Assembly (NCBI RefSeq): GCF_031755915.1
Contig: NC_083380.1
Coordinates: 30,538,501 to 30,602,500, forward strand
Reading direction: 5' to 3'
Length of the DNA: 64,000 nucleotides
Origin: Ziziphus jujuba
Taxonomy: Eukaryota > Streptophyta > Magnoliopsida > Rosales > Rhamnaceae
The first letter of the stretch is position 1. Each line of letters opens with the position of its first letter. Made by a program: the position numbers and the translations under genes. Positions 62,904 to 64,000 of the stretch are shown piece after piece. Below the pieces are notes generated by a model, which made no database searches, was not told the DNA's origin, and saw nothing but the letters and a program-made list of their open reading frames with translations.

Positions 62904-64000
62904 CTTTTTTGATTTGTTACCATGTCCTCTTTTTCTCTTTTTTTTGATTCTAGGCTTCATCTTTTCAGGAGCTCCTTTTATTTTTTATACTTGTGGATCT
63001 AGTAATGCAATATCATAAGACATATAATCATTATGGTTCTCTTTGTCAACATCATTAATATCATTAAATCCAAATTCAAGTTCCATGGTTTCCTTGAAAG
63101 AATAATTTTCCATTGTGCACCTTTCTAAAGCCTCCTTCAATGCATGATATGCAATACTAAAACTTTTTTCAGATAATGATCCTTCCTCACTCAATTTGAT
63201 TGCTTGACAATACAATTCATCAAAATGTTCTTTTTAAGATTCTAATCCTTAGTCATATGTTTCAATATGTAGTGAGGTGGAATGTTAAAAATTCCAAAAG
63301 ATTGAAGAACACATATTGTATGCCTGCAAACAAATTCGTAGTATTCAAACATACGACATAAGCACGTGATATCTTGATTTTCAGCATCCTAAATGACAAC
63401 AAAATCTTCATTTTTTTCAAAAGCTTGAACTCAAAGTTTTATTACCATTGTCTTCTTTGTCATGTATAGAAAAATATGCTGATGCTCCTAATACCTCAAC
63501 TTGAAATTTCTTGAAAACTTCATGTGTATAAATTGTTGACATTTGTTTTTCGAAAGGTGATGGAGACTTCAATGTTGGTTTCTTATGCCATGTACAAAAA
63601 TCAGCATAAACTTCTTTTCTTGCTTATCTTGGAAAGCCACCTTATATTGCTCAACAAATTCTTTCAATAAAGTTTTCGTGCTAACGTACTTATCAAAGAA
63701 GGAATTTATACTTTTTGATCTTTGGGTTGTGGACATGCCTGCAAACAATGTATCTTTCATGTAAACAGGCACGCAACACTTGCGGTCTTCAAACAAAGAT
63801 TCAAGTCATTCATTTCCTTCAAGTTTACAAGTCTTAATCATATTCCACCATTTGTTCTCTAAATCCTCAGTAGTCCTTGAATTATAGATACAATTGTTGA
63901 ATGATCTCATAAAGCTCTCATTTGCCTTTATCATATGTGCAAGCTTTTTAGGAACTTTAGTCAATATGTCCCATAAACAAAAGTGATGCCTTGTATTTGG
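62904..64000 (-). pseudogene. FAR1-related (FRS/MULE-type) pseudogene, continues past the window end
   Basis: FAR1-related proteins are transposase-derived plant regulators, and closely related MULE transposases share the same domain. Reading right to left on the minus strand, the core shows LWDILTKVPKKLAHMIKANE near 63980-63910. VPVYMKDTLFAGMSTTQRSK (about 63772-63713) and INSFFDKYVSTKTLLKEF follow. The SWIM-type zinc finger region (TCLCRMFEYYEFVCRHTICV) is near 63385-63310. The C-terminal KLSEEGSLSEKSFSIAYHAL block is at 63200-63130, then a Lys/Arg-rich tail. Lesions: TGA at 63808-63806 where the family normally has a Trp codon, a frameshift near 63612 after QDKQE, further breaks around 63435-63395, and a stop near 63245 and again at 62987-62985. 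The N-terminal FAR1 domain is outside the window. It is clearly non-functional as written. Confidence 0.8.

Overview
The window is nuclear DNA from a flowering plant, most likely a eudicot. Genes are intron-rich with GT-AG junctions, intergenic DNA is very AT-rich with many TA, GTT and poly(A/T) tracts, and the transposable elements are of plant type. The best protein matches I recognise are all plant families. I cannot name the species.

Layout: (1) 0.4-1.3 kb, a broken intronless PRP4-type WD40 pseudogene. (2) 2.5-6.7 kb, a one-exon DUF1677 gene (+) tail-to-tail with a six-exon annexin gene (-). (3) 6.7-25.6 kb, a gene-poor, repeat-rich tract. It holds a foldback element at 11.4-12.1 kb and a ~4.3-kb terminal-inverted-repeat element interrupted by a 2.8-kb solo LTR. 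A second 3.0-kb solo LTR of the same family lies at 20.5-23.5 kb. (4) 25.6-32.2 kb, a membrane-anchored monoglyceride-lipase/caffeoylshikimate-esterase-like hydrolase (+) behind a dense group of ACGT-core promoter motifs. (5) 33.1-39.4 kb, two GPI-anchor genes head to head: PIG-L (-), ten coding exons, and PIG-M (+), four exons. (6) 40.3-42.7 kb, an N-alpha-acetyltransferase 40 gene (-), eight exons. (7) 45.6-48.2 kb, a mitochondrial-type uL24 ribosomal protein gene (-) with two lesions. (8) 49.8-50.5 kb, a small gene (-) for an uncharacterised 93-residue protein. (9) 56.1-58.0 kb, a compact inositol-polyphosphate 5-phosphatase gene (+). (10) 60.3-64.0 kb, decayed transposase-type sequence: a hAT-like C-terminal fragment (+) and a FAR1/MULE-like pseudogene (-) running off the window end.

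The most notable functional arrangement is the PIG-L/PIG-M pair. They are the second step (de-N-acetylation of GlcNAc-PI) and the first-mannose step of one ER pathway, and they share a ~0.3-kb divergent promoter containing two ACGT-core motifs. Exon chains were built by hand from splice signals, reading-frame continuity and remembered family sequences. All phases close for annexin (315 aa), the hydrolase (416 aa), PIG-L (255 aa), PIG-M (437 aa), NAA40 (258 aa) and the 5-phosphatase (376 aa). No transcript data were available. I saw no CRISPR, rRNA or convincing tRNA gene.
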